8,724 nt of DNA. It comes from Candidatus Pelagibacter sp. (GTDB lineage Bacteria > Pseudomonadota > Alphaproteobacteria > Pelagibacterales > Pelagibacteraceae). The position numbers and the translations under genes were made by a program. Shown in pieces: positions 8,115-8,724 of this stretch. The stretch is from the NCBI GenBank assembly GCA_016777545.1, contig JADHRH010000036.1:1-8724 (forward strand), read 5' to 3'. Numbering within the stretch: position 1 is the stretch's first letter; the number at the start of each line of letters is the position of its first letter. The notes under the pieces are model-generated. The model was not told the DNA's origin. It searched no databases and worked only from the letters and a program-made list of their open reading frames with translations.

Positions 8115-8724
8115 CTATTCTGTATCTTCTTTTAGGATTGTTTTTTGGGAAACTCTAAGTTTCACAAGTAAAGGATTAGCTATATAAATTGAAGAATAAG
8201 TTCCAAATATAACGCCCATTATCATAGCTAGAGAAAAACCTTTTAATATTTCTCCACCAAATAAATAAATTGAAACTAAAGCAAGCAATGTTGTGGCTGA
8301 TGTAATTATAGTTCTAGAAAGTGTTTCATTGATTGAGATATTTGTAAGTTCATAAATCTTGATATCAGAAAACTTTCTTAAATTTTCTCTAACTCTGTCA
8401 TAAATGACAACAGTATCATTCATGGAATAACCAACTATAGTTAAAACGGCTGCAACTATTGATAGATTTATTTCCAAACTAAATAGTGAAAAAAGACCAA
8501 GTGTTATAATGACATCATGAAATAAGGCTAAAATTGCACCTAAGCTAAATTGCCATTCAAATCTTATCCATATGTAAAATAACATTGCAGCTAGAGATAG
8601 TGCAATTGCAATAATACCAGACTTTAATAATTCAGAACTAACTTTTGGACCTACATTTTCAACTCTTCTGAAATTAAAAGAACTTCCCAATGAAGATGTT
8701 AAATCTTTTTTTATAACTTCTATA
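8115..8724 (-). CDS. secF: Protein translocase subunit SecF, C-terminal part (cut by window edge)
   Basis: SecF works with SecD in the inner membrane and uses the proton motive force to help SecYEG export proteins. The frame is open to the right edge, and 202 residues are visible before the TAG at 8117-8115. The TTG at 8690 lies inside the gene and is not the start; residues upstream of it (IEVIKKDLTSS) continue the reading frame. Seen: VENVGP (21-26 of the visible part), just before a membrane segment at 35-53; segments at about 60-81 (with FHD at 68-70), 86-105, 138-157 and 160-185; and the hallmark GYSMNDTVVIYDRVREN (98-114) of SecD/SecF. The absent part is the N-terminus with the first membrane segment and most of the first periplasmic domain. 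The C-terminal tail is short and cytoplasmic. SecD probably lies upstream, beyond the window. The gene ends 2 bases from the end of the convergent PuuD-like gene. Confidence 0.96.
   Translation of the reverse strand, partial: IEVIKKDLTSSLGSSFNFRRVENVGPKVSSELLKSGIIAIALSLAAMLFYIWIRFEWQFSLGAILALFHDVIITLGLFSLFSLEINLSIVAAVLTIVGYSMNDTVVIYDRVRENLRKFSDIKIYELTNISINETLSRTIITSATTLLALVSIYLFGGEILKGFSLAMIMGVIFGTYSSIYIANPLLVKLRVSQKTILKEDTE

Noticed and set aside
8688..8690. TTG as a start for a 191-residue secF product
   Set aside because: The frame continues upstream to the window edge with plausible SecF sequence, and the protein would lack the first membrane segment; the gene is simply cut by the window.
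1..8724. CRISPR array, transposon, prophage, defence island, tRNA or riboswitch
   Set aside because: Coding sequence fills nearly the whole window with recognised core genes, the longest spacer is 90 bases, and no direct-repeat array, terminal inverted repeat, tRNA-like fold or conserved leader was seen.

Overview
The window looks like chromosomal core sequence from a streamlined, A+T-rich alphaproteobacterium, most likely of the SAR11/Pelagibacter type. The reasons are the strong A+T bias at third codon positions, intergenic gaps of mostly 1 to 30 bases, gene overlaps of 1 to 8 bases, sparse Shine-Dalgarno sites, the alphaproteobacterial style of UvrA, and a stand-alone PuuD-type membrane protein. 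The taxonomic call is an inference from reading, not from a search. No mobile element, CRISPR array, tRNA, rRNA or clear hairpin terminator was found.

Layout. On the minus strand, reading from 4521 down to 1, lies a compact five-gene run: ssb (single-stranded DNA-binding protein), gyrA (gyrase A subunit), coaD (last-but-one step of coenzyme A synthesis), a cyclophilin-type prolyl isomerase, and the N-terminal third or so of tgt (queuine tRNA-ribosyltransferase), which leaves the window at base 1. Gaps are 5 and 18 bases where genes do not overlap, and gyrA/coaD and coaD/cyclophilin overlap, so this is very probably one transcription unit. Divergent from ssb, across a 90-base spacer, uvrA (nucleotide excision repair) runs on the plus strand. 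It is followed after 27 bases by a PuuD-N-like integral membrane protein. That gene meets secF, on the minus strand and cut by the right edge, tail to tail with only 2 bases between the stop codons.

How the genes relate. ssb, gyrA and uvrA are DNA maintenance genes. The ssb/uvrA head-to-head arrangement is the same as in E. coli, where both are SOS-controlled, but I see no LexA box of either the gammaproteobacterial or the alphaproteobacterial type here. Instead the spacer carries a perfect 7-base-arm dyad whose two arms each contain TATAAA, one facing each gene. coaD, the isomerase and tgt are housekeeping genes that appear to ride on the same transcript. secF belongs to the Sec export auxiliary complex.

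The most interesting observations are small-scale. The cyclophilin gene can be read as a secreted form (signal peptide) and, from an internal ATG with the best Shine-Dalgarno site in the window, as a cytoplasmic form. The ssb/uvrA promoter region is symmetric. GyrA has Gln at the quinolone-critical serine position. The PuuD-like protein lacks a cytochrome c domain. I do not see a previously undescribed multi-gene system; most of the window is ordinary core genome.
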